Assembly (NCBI RefSeq): GCF_964199755.1
Contig: NC_133898.1
Coordinates: forward strand, 131,252,224 to 131,316,223
Source of the DNA: Larus michahellis
Lineage: Eukaryota; Chordata; Aves; Charadriiformes; Laridae
Direction of reading: 5' to 3'
DNA length: 64,000 nucleotides
In this document: piece after piece, positions 1 to 44,200 of the stretch
How positions within the stretch are numbered: position 1 is the first letter of the stretch
How the letters are laid out: every line of letters starts with the position of its first letter
Translations under genes and position numbers: made by a program
The notes under the pieces: model-generated
What the model was told of the DNA's origin: nothing
The model's database searches: none
Seen by the model: the letters and a program-made list of their open reading frames with translations, nothing else

Positions 1-1836
1 TTTTTACTTTTAATTGAGATAGTGTTTTTTGCATGTGGTGTAGTTTTTACTACATTGTCAGTAGGTGCTGGAGAGCGATGTGCTGCTTACCTTCCCATGT
101 CCCGGCCTTAGCCAGATGCCCATCTGCGGATGTGGAAGGAAAATATTATCACTTGCCTTGCAGCCGAGATGTGTTTGGTCTAATGCTCCTTCCTGCTGTG
201 CCCAGCCATGTGCAGGATTGAAGTGAATGAATTCAGTCAGATCAGTTCAGTCCTTGCCTTCTTTTTAAAAAGGAGTGGAGCTGTGTGGCTTTTATTGGGT
301 TAAAATACTGCCAGCGCATCTTATTCTGCTGAGGAGCATCTGTCAGCAGAGAAATTGTTGTCAGACCACGCTTGGTTTTGTGGGAAACGAGCACTGGCGT
401 TTAGTTTCAGGAGTACCTGATTTTAGCATACAAAAAGTTCGGGGAAATGAACATTGCATACAGCAATCATAATCTGGGTATTGTAGTCAAAAATCACTTT
501 CAAGTAGCTTTGGAGTGGAAACCGGTTGACTCTTTGTGGTGTTGCGGGCACATGACACACACACGCGCACACACAAACCTGTTTGCCGGGACGGACTGAC
601 ACTGTATTTCCATCCCCACAGCCTCGCACCGTGTATCCTGGGCTCGGGGAATGGAGCGCAAAGGTCAGTCCCTGCTGCCAGCATCGGAGACAAGGTGGAA
701 AGAGGGCCAAAGTGCAGCGGAGCTCCAGCCCTGAGCCAGTGTCATGGGGCTGCAGGAGGGGGAAGCACCTCTTGGGGAGGTGCAGGCTGAGGTTTTCTGC
801 TTTTCTCTGTACTGACTTTTCTGCCCTCTTGCTGCTGGGAATGGGAATGTTTCATTCTTGAACACTTTATCAGTGTTGAGCAGTAAAACCTCCTCTAGCT
901 AAATGGCTGTGTTCCAGTTGGTAAATGTGCCTACGGGGCTTAAGAAGTAACGCTTTTACTGGGTTTCAGACTTAAAGCAGCTTTGGCAGGGATTCCGCCT
1001 AGATCTGTGTTAGAGGATCCTCTCGGTCAAGATCAAGGTTGCTTGGATAGAACTGAGATGCATTGGTGTAGAGAGATCATCAGGCCAAATACAATTTCTC
1101 AGCAGAAAAAGGGGATCTGGGATTTATGAGTCAGAAAAGCGGCATTTCACTTGTGGACAGAAGTTGTTCATACCACGATCTGAGTTTTCTGAGCACTTCG
1201 AAACAAGACAAGTTTGTCTGGGTGCTTCCATATGTAATTAGTAGAGGTGGATCAAGTATTTTGTTGATAGCTGGAGGCGAGAATAAATATTCTGTGTGCT
1301 CTTTTGGTGGCTCACCAGATGTACACCCTGAGATCTGTGAAGTAATTCTGGGGGTGGCACCACTCACTGGCACAAGACTGTGTTTTAGCAGAAATACTGT
1401 AGGGCGGTTATGTTTGATTGGCAGAGAATTTAACTTGCAGGCTTGAAATTCTCCAAAATGCAACAAGATCTCTTCCTTAATGTGGGGAAAAAGCGTTGAA
1501 CTGTGCGTACTAAAGGCAAAACACCCCTGTGTATCACCCGCTTCATCTCTCGTCAGCTCTTTGGGAAGAAGGCTTTGATTTTTTTGCCCTCAGTTTGGCA
1601 TTGCTGGTGTTGGACACTGCGGTGTGGAATCTGTGCTGTGAAGGTCACTTCAATAGTGTGGAGTCTGCTGAACTCTGGTGGTGGCAAGGTCAAGCTGTAA
1701 GAGAAGGAACTGGCTCATACTCGGGATTTTCCAAATCACTGTACTAATGAGGGGAAATGGGAGGATGCATTAATAAAGGACAATTAAGCTGAGACTGCTG
1801 AGAATTCCTTTATCATCTGCAACATCTTTTCTTTAG
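1..1836 (+). other. HADHA intron 1, 3' part
   Basis: No exon or mobile element recognised. There is a short CA-rich run near 547-576. No CpG-rich promoter and no reading frame resembling a targeting peptide occurs here, so the HADHA promoter is placed to the left of the window. Confidence 0.6.
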
Positions 1837-25396
<23,560 letters not shown>

Positions 25397-25753
25397 GCGT
25401 GGCCCGACACCACCCGCCCGTGACGCGCCGCCAGCTCGAGCCGGGACCACCAGGCTCTCCAGCGACACCCCATTCTCTGTAGGTTAATCTGCAAAGCACC
25501 CGGGGGAGGCAGGGAAGGAAGGAGGGTGGCAGCGGATTGCCTCGTGGCTTGTAGTCATTTCAAGTGCCTTATCAGCTACTGTGTGTTGGGCACCTCCGTC
25601 CCATGCTAGCGGGGGCCTGGTGGCTCCTTGCTGGGAGAGAGATTTTCTTCTGTGTTCGCCTCCATGCTGTGACTTCCAGAGCTCCCGGTCTGGCAGGCAG
25701 CATCCAGCACGCAGCCGGCCCTAAGGCCTTGCCTTTCCGTAAACTTCCACCGA

Positions 25754-25759
25754 AATAAA
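25754..25759 (+). terminator. HADHA upstream polyadenylation signal AATAAA
   Basis: Canonical hexamer about 360 bp after the stop codon; a plausible proximal cleavage signal. Confidence 0.6.
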
Positions 25760-25857
25760 TCCCCGTCTCCTGGGTTTGGACTCCATGCCTGCTTCTCCTC
25801 CCGTCTTGCTGGGGCAGCAGCCTCTCGGCACCAAGGAAGGGAACCGCTCGAGTCGGA

Positions 25858-25863
25858 AATAAA
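25858..25863 (+). terminator. HADHA distal polyadenylation signal AATAAA
   Basis: Second canonical hexamer about 460 bp after the stop codon. Two sites about 100 bp apart suggest alternative 3' ends. Confidence 0.6.
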
Positions 25864-25884
25864 GCGTTCAGGCAATCCTCTGGG

Positions 25885-27307
25885 ATCCTTTCCGTGCTTG
25901 CTGCCTGCGAGACCTGGAAAGGGGCTGCCGGCGGTTGCTGGAGGGTGGGGAAAGGCAGGGGCTGGGGGCAGTGCAGAACAAAGACTGTCTCTGTCACCTC
26001 TGCCATCAATCAGGGGCTGTGAGGAGCCTCCGGCTCCTTTGTCTGGCCCCGAGCGCTGCCGCCGGGGTTATGCTGGCAGATGGACCTGCCCGTAATTGCA
26101 AATCAAGCAGCCAAAGGCCAGAAGGGTCCCCCGTGGGGAGAGCTCAGTTTAAACTAAAAGGCTTTAAATCTCTGTGCACCTGGCACTAATTTCCGAGCTG
26201 GCCTGGCCTCCGCCTCCCGCCTCCCTGCGGTGCCTTGCCGGGGCTCCAGCCTTTTTCCTGCGCCCTGGCAGGGCTCAGGCCAGGAGCTGAGTGAAGCTGC
26301 TCCTCTCGCGTCATGTCTGTGCTTGTTTCTCAAAGCTACCGGGACAAAATTGGGCTGAGACATCATCTCCTCTGCTGGGGGAGGCACCGGGCTGCCGGCG
26401 GAGCTGGTAACCAGCCTTCAGCCCTCCCTGGGCAGGGGGTGCAGGGCTGGGCAGCAGCTGTGCTTGTGGGGTGTGAGCCATGTACGAGGCAGACCTGATC
26501 CCTTTACGTGGCCAAAGAGCTGGAATTGGGTCCGGGGAGGTCTGTTCCCAGCCCCTCCTGTTGCTATGGCCCCATCGAGCTCTGTGCAGAGCAGGGTTTG
26601 GGGAGCTCAGGGCCCTGGGGGCACCTCGCCATCAGGCAGAGGAGCTTCCTTCCAGGGCCCTGACATCCCCTGGGGCACAGGCAGCACGGAGCAGATCCCG
26701 GAGCAATGCTTTCGTAGGATGGTTTGGGTGGGAAGGGACCTTTAAAGCCCCCCCAGTGCCACCCCCTGCCCTGGGCAGGGACACCTCCCACCAGCCCAGG
26801 TTGCTCCAAGCCCCGGCCAACCTGGCCTTGAACCCCTCCAGGGATGGGGCAGCCACAGCTTCTCTGGGCAGCCTGGGCCAGGGGCTCACCCCCCTCACAC
26901 CAAAGAATTTCTTCCCAATATCCCATCTCAATCTCCCCTCTTCCAGTGTAAAACCCTTCCCCCTCGTCCCATGGCTCCCCTCCCTGCTCCAGAGTCCCTC
27001 CCCAGCTTTCCTGGAGCCCCTTGAGGGACTGGCAGGGGCTGGAAGGTCTCCGCGGAGCCTTCTCTTCTCCAGGCTGAACCCCCCCAGCTCTCTCAGCCTG
27101 TCCTCCCAGCAGAGGGGCTCCAGCCGTTGGATCATTTTTTGTGGCTCTCCTTTCCCTTGCATGGAGGACACTGGACCCTTCCCACGAGGTGGGAATGGTA
27201 TGCAAGGGTGGAGGCAACCCCTGGAGCCTCCATCCCTGCCAAAAGCCCCTTCCCCTCTCCTCCCTGTGCCAAGGGCCTTCTCCGTTGGCTGGTTTTTCTC
27301 CCGTATG
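25885..27307. other. HADHA-GAREM2 convergent intergenic region
   Basis: About 1.4 kb between the two polyadenylation regions. It contains a CR1 (26714-27150); the rest is GC-rich, with no gene recognised. Confidence 0.65.
26714..27150 (-). mobile_element. CR1 LINE 3' fragment, intergenic
   Basis: Reverse-complement young CR1: GGTTTGGGTGGGAAGGGACC at the 3' end, then CCCTGCCCTGGGCAGGGACA, ACCCCTCCAGGGATGGGGCA and GGCTGAACCCCCCCAGCTCT. Nearly identical to the copies at 28442, 52625, 55131 and 62951. Its 5' end decays after about 27124. Confidence 0.93.
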
Positions 27308-27313
27308 TTTATT
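27308..27313 (-). terminator. GAREM2 polyadenylation signal AATAAA
   Basis: TTTATT on the + strand, 253 bp downstream of the GAREM2 stop codon in the direction of transcription; the first canonical hexamer found. Confidence 0.6.
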
Positions 27314-27565
27314 ACACTAATCCACAAGGATTAAGTTAAACCAGTCAACGCAAACTCCAGTATTTTCCAGCCCCTTTGGGCCAAAATTACCGTCCAGTGT
27401 TAAAGTGGAAAGGAAGGGAGGGCTGGGCAATAGGGCCGAGCTGCCGGGGAGGAGGAACCCCCCAGTCCGTGGGGCAGGGGACAGGAGCGGGGAGAGCCAG
27501 AGCCGTGGTCCAAGCGGCTGAGGGGACCCCCCACCATGGTCCATGGGGGGGTCCCCGGCGTGGGG
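27314..27565 (-). other. GAREM2: GAREM2 3' UTR
   Basis: Non-coding sequence between the stop codon and the polyadenylation hexamer; its end is inferred from the signal only. Confidence 0.55.
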
Positions 27566-37000
<9,435 letters not shown>

Positions 37001-38369
37001 GTCCTGGGGCAGGTGAGCGGGGCGGAGGGACACCAAAGGTGCCATGGGAGCAGCAGCAGGGTCCTGCGGGGCAAAGCCCCAGGGGGTTGGGACACAAAAA
37101 ACTTGCCAGAAGCAGCAGGAATGGGAAAGGAGCAGGGATGGGGGATGGGGAAGGGATGGGAAAGAATGAAGGGATGGGAAAGGAGCAGGGATGGGGACGG
37201 AGAGGGGATGGGGACGGAGAAGGGATGGGAAAGAAGGGATGGGGATGGAGAAGGGGTGGGAAAGGAGCAGGGACAGGGATGGACCAGGGATGGGGACGGA
37301 CCAGGGATAGGAAAGGAGCAAGCACAGGGATGCAGCAGCAATGGGGACAGAGCAGGGATGGGAAAAGAGGCAGGGATGAGAAAGAAGGGATGGGAAAGGA
37401 GCAGGGACAGGGATGGAGCAGGGATGGGGACGGAGCAGGGGCGATACAGCAGCAGGAGGATGGGGAAAGCCTCAAGACCCACTGCCAGGGATGACACCGA
37501 CAAGCGGGACCCTGAGAGTCACCGGACGGTGTCCCCCATGGGAGGTCCCTGCCGCGTCCCCTCTCCCCGACCACCCCCCGCTGGCGATGGCTGTGACCCC
37601 CAGCCCCACGGCGGTGCTCCAGGCCCCGGCTCCTCGCAGCAGCGGCCAAGCCGGGGCGCCGAGCCCGTCCCTCCCCAGCCCAGAGCGCCGAGCAGCCCCC
37701 GGGGACGGGGAGGGTTTGGGGTCCCTGTGCTGCCCCCCACAGCCCCACTCCCTGCGAGGGGGACCCAGGCGCAGCCTTGGCAGCGGCTTCATTGGCAAAG
37801 GCAGCACAAAAACACCCTCTCCCGGTTACCGACACCATGGCAGCGGCAGGGGAGGAGGAGAAGCGCGTCCCCCCTCTGCCAGCCCCCGCCATGGGGACGG
37901 GGACAGGCCCCTCGCCGAGCTTCTGTGGGGGCTGAGTCCCCCAAAGGCTGCGGGAGAGCCCAGAGAGGCTGGGGAGAGGGGAGCCACAAGGGCGAAGGGA
38001 CGCTGCTGGGGGGGAAAGGACAGAAATGAAGGCAGGGGGGTGCTGGGGCTCTCGGGGAGCTGGAACCCCCCCCCGTAACTCGCATCCACAGCGGGACCCA
38101 CGGGTGCGGAGAGGGGAGGGCTGGAACAGCCGCTTTCCATCAATGCGATGGCAAAGGTCCTCTCCGCGGGGCTGGGTGACACAGACCAGGTACCCCCAGC
38201 CAGGGGGGTCCACGCTGGGGCCGTCGGACTTGGTACCACCCCGCCCTCAGAAAAGGACAGCCTTTTCTATAGGAAAACCAGACAGACTCCTCAGAAGAGC
38301 CCGGCCTGCACTCGCCAGGTTTCGCGGGGACATCGCGGAGGGAATTTAAGGGGGCCGAGGAAGTCACCA
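37001..38369. other. GAREM2-RAB10 intergenic region
   Basis: GC-rich sequence without a recognised gene. It holds one minisatellite (37107-37445). Long open frames here are products of base composition. Confidence 0.6.
37107..37445. repeat. GGGATGGGAAAGGAGCA minisatellite
   Basis: About 340 bp of imperfect 17-20 bp purine-rich units (GGGATGGGGACGGAG / GGGATGGGAAAGGAGCA), upstream of GAREM2. Confidence 0.88.
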
Positions 38370-41176
38370 ATGCAAGTTTATAAAAGCTTTTATTTGCTCT
38401 TGGTATGACCAAGAATGGGACAGTGATCTTTTATACAATTTGATACAGTAAGTGGTACAAAAGAATGTGTTTTAAATAAAAAGCCAGAGTGGAGTAGCAA
38501 AAATATTAAAAGATTAAGTAAAAAATCGTAGGCATGGGAATTAATCCTAGACCTTAAGTTGATGCTGTTTTTCCACCGTCCAAGTGGGAAGCGCCGCGGT
38601 TCCCCCTGCCCCGCTCGGCCCTGGCAGCTCCGGGGGTTAACACACACCTGGAGGAGAGATTCAGCCCCGGCTTTTCGTTTATTGTGACCAATTTAATCAA
38701 GTTATAACTTTTGTGCCGTGACAGAACGGTGGCACTGAGCCTTCCTGCGGCGGGCAGGGGGGCTGGCGCGGGGAACGCTGCTGCCGCATCCTTCTCTCGG
38801 CTGGATCCCACACCCAGGGCAGGGCAGGTTTCACAAGCGGTTAGTGTGCTAAGCTAGCAGGGAGTTTAGAAATAAAAGTTACTGCAAATTCCTCCAACAT
38901 GATTATTATTATTATAAATTTTTTATTTTTTTTTTTCCTTTTTAGCATATGTATCGACTTTTGTTGCTCACTCCCTCCTGGGCTGGGCCTTGCACTCCAC
39001 CAACACAAGACAAAGCCAAGCCCCGCGGTTAAAACTCACGGTTTTCATAGGACCAGGAGTAGGCCGTGTAGAAAGAGTTCCGTTTATTAACTGGGGAAGG
39101 CGCAGAGGAAAGGGAGGTGGGAGCGAGTAGTACCAGCCAGGGGCCTGTCCTCTACCTGTTGGCTTGCAACAAACACAGCGACTACAAGGGATCCCGGGGG
39201 GGTTACACAGAGGGAGCCGCGCCCCTGGAAGCAAATAAAAAGCTCATGTTTAAAACAAGGATCATACAAAACAAAAAACACCAACAACACAACCCTTGAT
39301 GTATATTTCTCCATTTTTTTTCCCTTTTTGATAACATTAGAAAGTGCAGATTTAACCAAAAGGTGGCCGTATTCCACAGCGCCCAGCCCGGCCCCAGGAG
39401 CCCCTGGCCTGGGAAGGGGCAACACGCGCCGAGACAAAACACCGGAATACAGAGGGAAAAGGGAGACGACACCTCGGTCAAGTCATGACAGGGGAAGGCA
39501 TTCAAGACTCGAAGTCCCATGTTAAAACACCGTCATTTCATTAAAATTAAACCACAGCGTTCTGTACTACTTCAGTGACTGACCGGAGACGGCCCCAAAG
39601 CCAAGCGGGCAGGAGCGAGGCAGGGCCTTGGCCGACTCTAAAGGAGAAGGGGAGGCCTGGGGAGGAAGAAGCATCTATTCAAAAAACAATCTCTTTTTGT
39701 CCTTGGCCGGGGCAGGTCTCCTCCGGGGTATTTCAAACGCGAGGCAAGCGAACGCGCAAGCGCTGGGGGGACAGGGGTTGTCCCTCACCCCCTTCCTGGC
39801 AGGAATGGGGGAGCTGCGGTGACAGCGGGGGAGCTGCGGTGACGCCCGGGGGGGCTGGGCAGCCCTGCTGGCACCCCCTCGCCCCCGGCGAGACCGACCC
39901 GAGGACCAACGGACTCCGCTTTCAACACCGGGAAACGGGAAGTTTTCAGGGAGGTAATAAATTAAACTGCCAACTTTTTGTTTGTTTTTCGTAAATCGCA
40001 GTTTCGCTCAGCCTTCGGGCAGGCCAGCGAAGAGCTTGTTGGAGCGGCTAAAACAGGAAGAGAGAACTGAAAAGTCCACGTTAACTGCTGTCAGTTTGGG
40101 GATGGCATGTTATATTCATACACATAAAGTAGACAACCACATCACCCTCCATAGAAAACTAGTGCATGCAAATAACTCTTCCATATCATAAAACCCAACG
40201 GCTATGCAGGAGGAGAGAGAAGAGATACTAGTGAACCGACATCGGCTAGAGGGAAATTAGTAGGTATCTTCAACATTTTTACCTTGAAAGCTAACTCAGT
40301 GCTTTGTATTAAAGTTTTTGGCAAACATACCACGTTGCCATCCTTTTAATTAACACATCACACCATGAAGAAATGCAAATAAAAGCAGCATGCAGGCAAA
40401 AAGGAAAGAGCCGCAAGTGAGGGGGGGAAAAAAATGGCAGCGGGAACAGTTCTGAATGGCTAGATCACCAAAAAGGAGACACAGCAGAGTAAATGTAATA
40501 TTTTTTTTTTTCGCACCACCCTTTGTCCTCGATGCGTTACACCAACAATTACAGAAAGCAATCACGAAAGAGTTCAGTATTTTAAAATGGTCAAGTATGG
40601 ATGGTATGTCTCCTGCACATGCTTCCACCAGAAGAAAAGAAATTAAAAAAAAAAAAAAAGAGAGTGAAAACAAAAAGTTCCTTTCCACATAAGGCACAGG
40701 ACAAAATAAACCCCATTCACATACTCAAGGCGAAAATGAGTGTTTTCCTGGCTCTTTTGCTGATGCGTCTAGAGAGTACGGTGACTCAAGCACATTATCC
40801 ATGACAGAAAATTCCACTGTTGTACAAAATAAATTGTTAATTCTAACTTTTATTCTTATACAATTTGCAGAAGAGAGTTGAATATGATTGCTATATGTTT
40901 TAATGTCAGGAGGAACGGGACTATAATACAACCAAAACGTAGTGGTAAGTTGAGCAGGTACATGAAAAAATGAAGTCACGGAGATGATTTTCCTATACAT
41001 GGTGTTGAGAAAAATTATAGTACGCAAGCTGTCCTAAACGGAGAAACAAAGGGAGACAGGAGCTGGTTAAGATGAGGAACAAAAACATTGGTTTAAGGTT
41101 AAAAACGGGCAGAGTGGTTTGTTTTGCAGCGAGAAAAAAGGGGCGGTGGATGGCGATTGGTGATATAGGAGAAGGT
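38370..41176 (-). other. RAB10: RAB10 3' UTR
   Basis: About 2.8 kb of AT-rich non-coding sequence after the RAB10 stop, with a poly-A run on the transcript strand complement near 40501-40512. The length agrees with the long 3' UTR known for vertebrate RAB10; the exact end is inferred. Confidence 0.65.
38389..38394 (-). terminator. RAB10 distal polyadenylation signal AATAAA
   Basis: TTTATT on the + strand at the far end of the AT-rich RAB10 3' UTR, where composition switches abruptly to GC-rich intergenic DNA. Further hexamers upstream (for example near 38680 and 39075) could give shorter forms. Confidence 0.55.
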
Positions 41177-41260
41177 TCAGCAACACTTGCTCTTCCAGCC
41201 CGTCACCCCACCTCCACTGCTGATATCTACATTTTCACTGTTGGGCTCTTTTACAGGGGT
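41177..41260 (-). CDS. RAB10: RAB10 exon 6 (hypervariable tail, stop)
   Basis: 27 codons and TGA (41177-41179): [20 protein letters not shown] then GWKSKCC. The Rab-type di-cysteine is the very C-terminus. Confidence 0.97.
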   Translation of the reverse strand, partial: TPVKEPNSENVDISSGGGVTGWKSKCC

Positions 41261-44200
41261 CTGCAATGAAACAAGGGAAAAAGAAGAAGTTAGATGACTC
41301 TCGAGACATTCTGAAATAAAGTCTTCAGAGCTGAAGAGAGAGCGGCCTCCAAAAAGACTTCATCACCAAAATAATATTACGAATAAACTAAGGGCAAAGA
41401 GCTCCCCAGAAACGTAGGGAACCCTCCTCCCCCTCCAGCAGAAGTATGCCGAACCAATTTACGGTTGGGTTTTTCTTGTTTCGTTTTAAGTAAACAACAA
41501 CCGGAAAGCTGGGAAAAAACCCAGCTTCTTGACTCGGACCACCCCAAAGTAAACTCAAACTATTTCTAGATGCTGCTCTTGGAGCCGACACTCGGCTACG
41601 TCAGTCACAGCGTACAACACCACACGCTGGAGTTAAATTATGTGAACTAATGACCTTAAAAACCCACAGAGTAATTTAGGGATAAAGAGGGGTTGTTCAA
41701 AAGCATCCGCCTTCCAGTTAACCGGGACGCCGACTGCCGAGGCAGCGGACAAAACAGGCTCGTCTGCGTCACGGGATGGAAACTCGGTTGGACCAAAGCA
41801 AAAACCCAAGTCGAGTGGTTTTGATCAGCTGCTAACATCTACTGCCAGCCGGCTAGAAACAAACCTAAGCATCCATCAGAATAGTGCAGTTTAGTCCCCA
41901 TATTCCTTTTCTTATTCCCTTCGGCACAGCCTTGCAAAAGCTACCCCCCTGCCTTCTTCAGGTAAATACATCGAGGCCCAAAATAAAAATGTAAAGGTCA
42001 AAAGAGTCGGTAAGACTCGCTCGCCTGAGCTCCTGTTTACTGAAGGCTAAACACTGGATTTTCATGCAGTTTCTCACACAAAGCTTGCCAAAAACCTGAA
42101 CCACCTGGGCTGGTGGGAGGTGTCCCTGCCCAGGGCAGGGGGTGGCACTGGATGATCGTTAAGGTCCCTTCCCACCCAAACCACTCTGTGATTCTATTCT
42201 ATGAAAAACCGGTTAACAAACAAGTCCGAAGCACAATGGCGAACCAGACATTGTGGAGCAGATGCACATTTAAAGGGTTGTGAAAGGATTCAGCATTGAC
42301 CTTGCACTGAACTTCTAACCGACTAACCGGGATGCCATTATCAACCACGCTCAGAAGAAGCAGTGATGAAGGGGGTCTTGATACGGGGCTGGGGCACAGA
42401 AAAACCATGTACGGTCCCTCGACTAGGAGCAAAGCACGTATGCTATGGTCGGCCAACCCATGTCTCTTGAGATCCATGGAGTTCCAGTGGTGGAGAGGGA
42501 CGACCTGGTCGTAAGCAGGAATGTGTCCGTGTGGGGGTTACTGGGTACAGCGAGTCCTTGGCTACGGGAGCACATCAACTAACTGGAACCAGCCCTGGAG
42601 CCACCCATGCATCCAGCCCAGCTCAATCAACAAGAGTGGCAGCTATGGGAAGCCGATGCCTTTTCTGCTCATGAAAGGCATCAGGGATGCAAGTCTAGCG
42701 GTATCTCGTAGCTCTGGGCATACACGGATTTGGGTGCGGGCCGCAGGAATTGCAGCTGTCTATGGGACGCTCTACGATTCGCGAGGGGGAGCCAAGCAGC
42801 AGCAAGAACTGGTGATCCACGTTCTTCTCTCAGTTTGATATAACCTTCCAACAAAGCCTCCACTGAAATGCAGAAGCCGAGAGGGCTAATCATTGGAAAC
42901 AAGGCAGAAGTGACAGATCTCGTTCATCTGTTGTCAACCCCACCTGAACCCTTCCCAACAGGCGCTTAGCGGTTCTTAGTGTTGTGTATCAATGGAGATG
43001 GTGGCAGGAAAGGACGATTCTCTTCCACGCCAAATGAAATGTTTTAACTCCACGCACGCGCACAACACAACCACGAGTTTAAGGGCCAAATAACTCCGAG
43101 TTTACATTCCTTGGCTCTTTGATGTCTGTTAGTCTCTCTAGATAATACCCCTCCAATAACGAAACATCAAACAAGCTTTAGAAGCTTCAGGTGTACAACA
43201 GTCCTCCTTTAGTGACTCCTTTGTCTTAGCATGCCCAAGTCAAAAGCTGCAACAATTCATGTGAACATCAAAAGCAACAGGAGCTGAAATTTCAGGATGT
43301 TGCACCTACCTTTCGAAGAATGTCTTCTGCTAATGTGAGGAATGCCTTCTCAATGTTTATATTTGCTTTTGCACTAGTTTCGAAAAACCTAATACCATGC
43401 TCCCTAGCAATCTAAACCAAAAAAAGAAAGAAAGAAAGGTTAGCATTTCTGTGAAGTTATTCCATTGGTGCCACTATAACTTCGGGATTAGCGGCATTTA
43501 TAAGCATGTGATACTCTTTCAGCCATAGCAGGTGTCAGAAGTACTAGCGAGACAAAGTGTCACAAAGGAATATTTGGAACTTAATGATTCAGAAACAGCA
43601 ATTAAAGTGCATTAAATCACAAGTCAATGTCTGAACATGAGACGACAGAGACCGTACAAGCCTGTCGCATGGTAAGTAACCTCAAGGATGCCTGAAAAAT
43701 TTTAGTTATCAAAGAAAGCAGAAACTGCAGCTGAACTTGTTCCATTCGTGGCAGTTCTTTGCAACTTCTGAGAAAACGTTCCCTAGGCTTACAAACCGCT
43801 AGCAAATGCAGCCACCTTGTTCGTTCCCTGGCACATCCCCTTGTGGCATCTCAAGCACCTGGAGACGGTGAAGCCTTGGCACTGATGTGCTTACTTTGAT
43901 AAGCAAGTTTTTGCCCGACACTTACCTGTTCGCCTTTTGCTTTAGGGACAACTCTCTTATCTTCCATGTCACACTTGTTTCCTAACAGCATCCTCTCCAC
44001 ATCTTCATTGGCATGCTGAAACGAGACAAGAGACAGGCTTACAATCTCCCCCAGCAGGCAGTAAATATCTATTTCACTTTTGTGGAGTGCCTGAAGTCCA
44101 GGCTAACGTTTACAGGTCTTGGTGTCCTGCACTTTCCCAAGTCCTAACAAAGACTGCTAGAAACCAGTCTTCAGACAGTGCCTTTGGACTAAGCTGCTCG

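Larger units (their letters stand above)
25397..25880 (+). other. HADHA: HADHA 3' UTR
   Basis: Non-coding sequence between the stop codon and the last polyadenylation signal, about 480 bp. The 3' end is inferred from the AATAAA hexamers, not from transcripts. Confidence 0.75.
41261..43309 (-). other. RAB10 intron 5
   Basis: 2.0 kb intron holding a short CR1 end (42094-42204) and a CpG-rich block of unknown origin (about 42205-42960), both listed separately. Confidence 0.65.
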
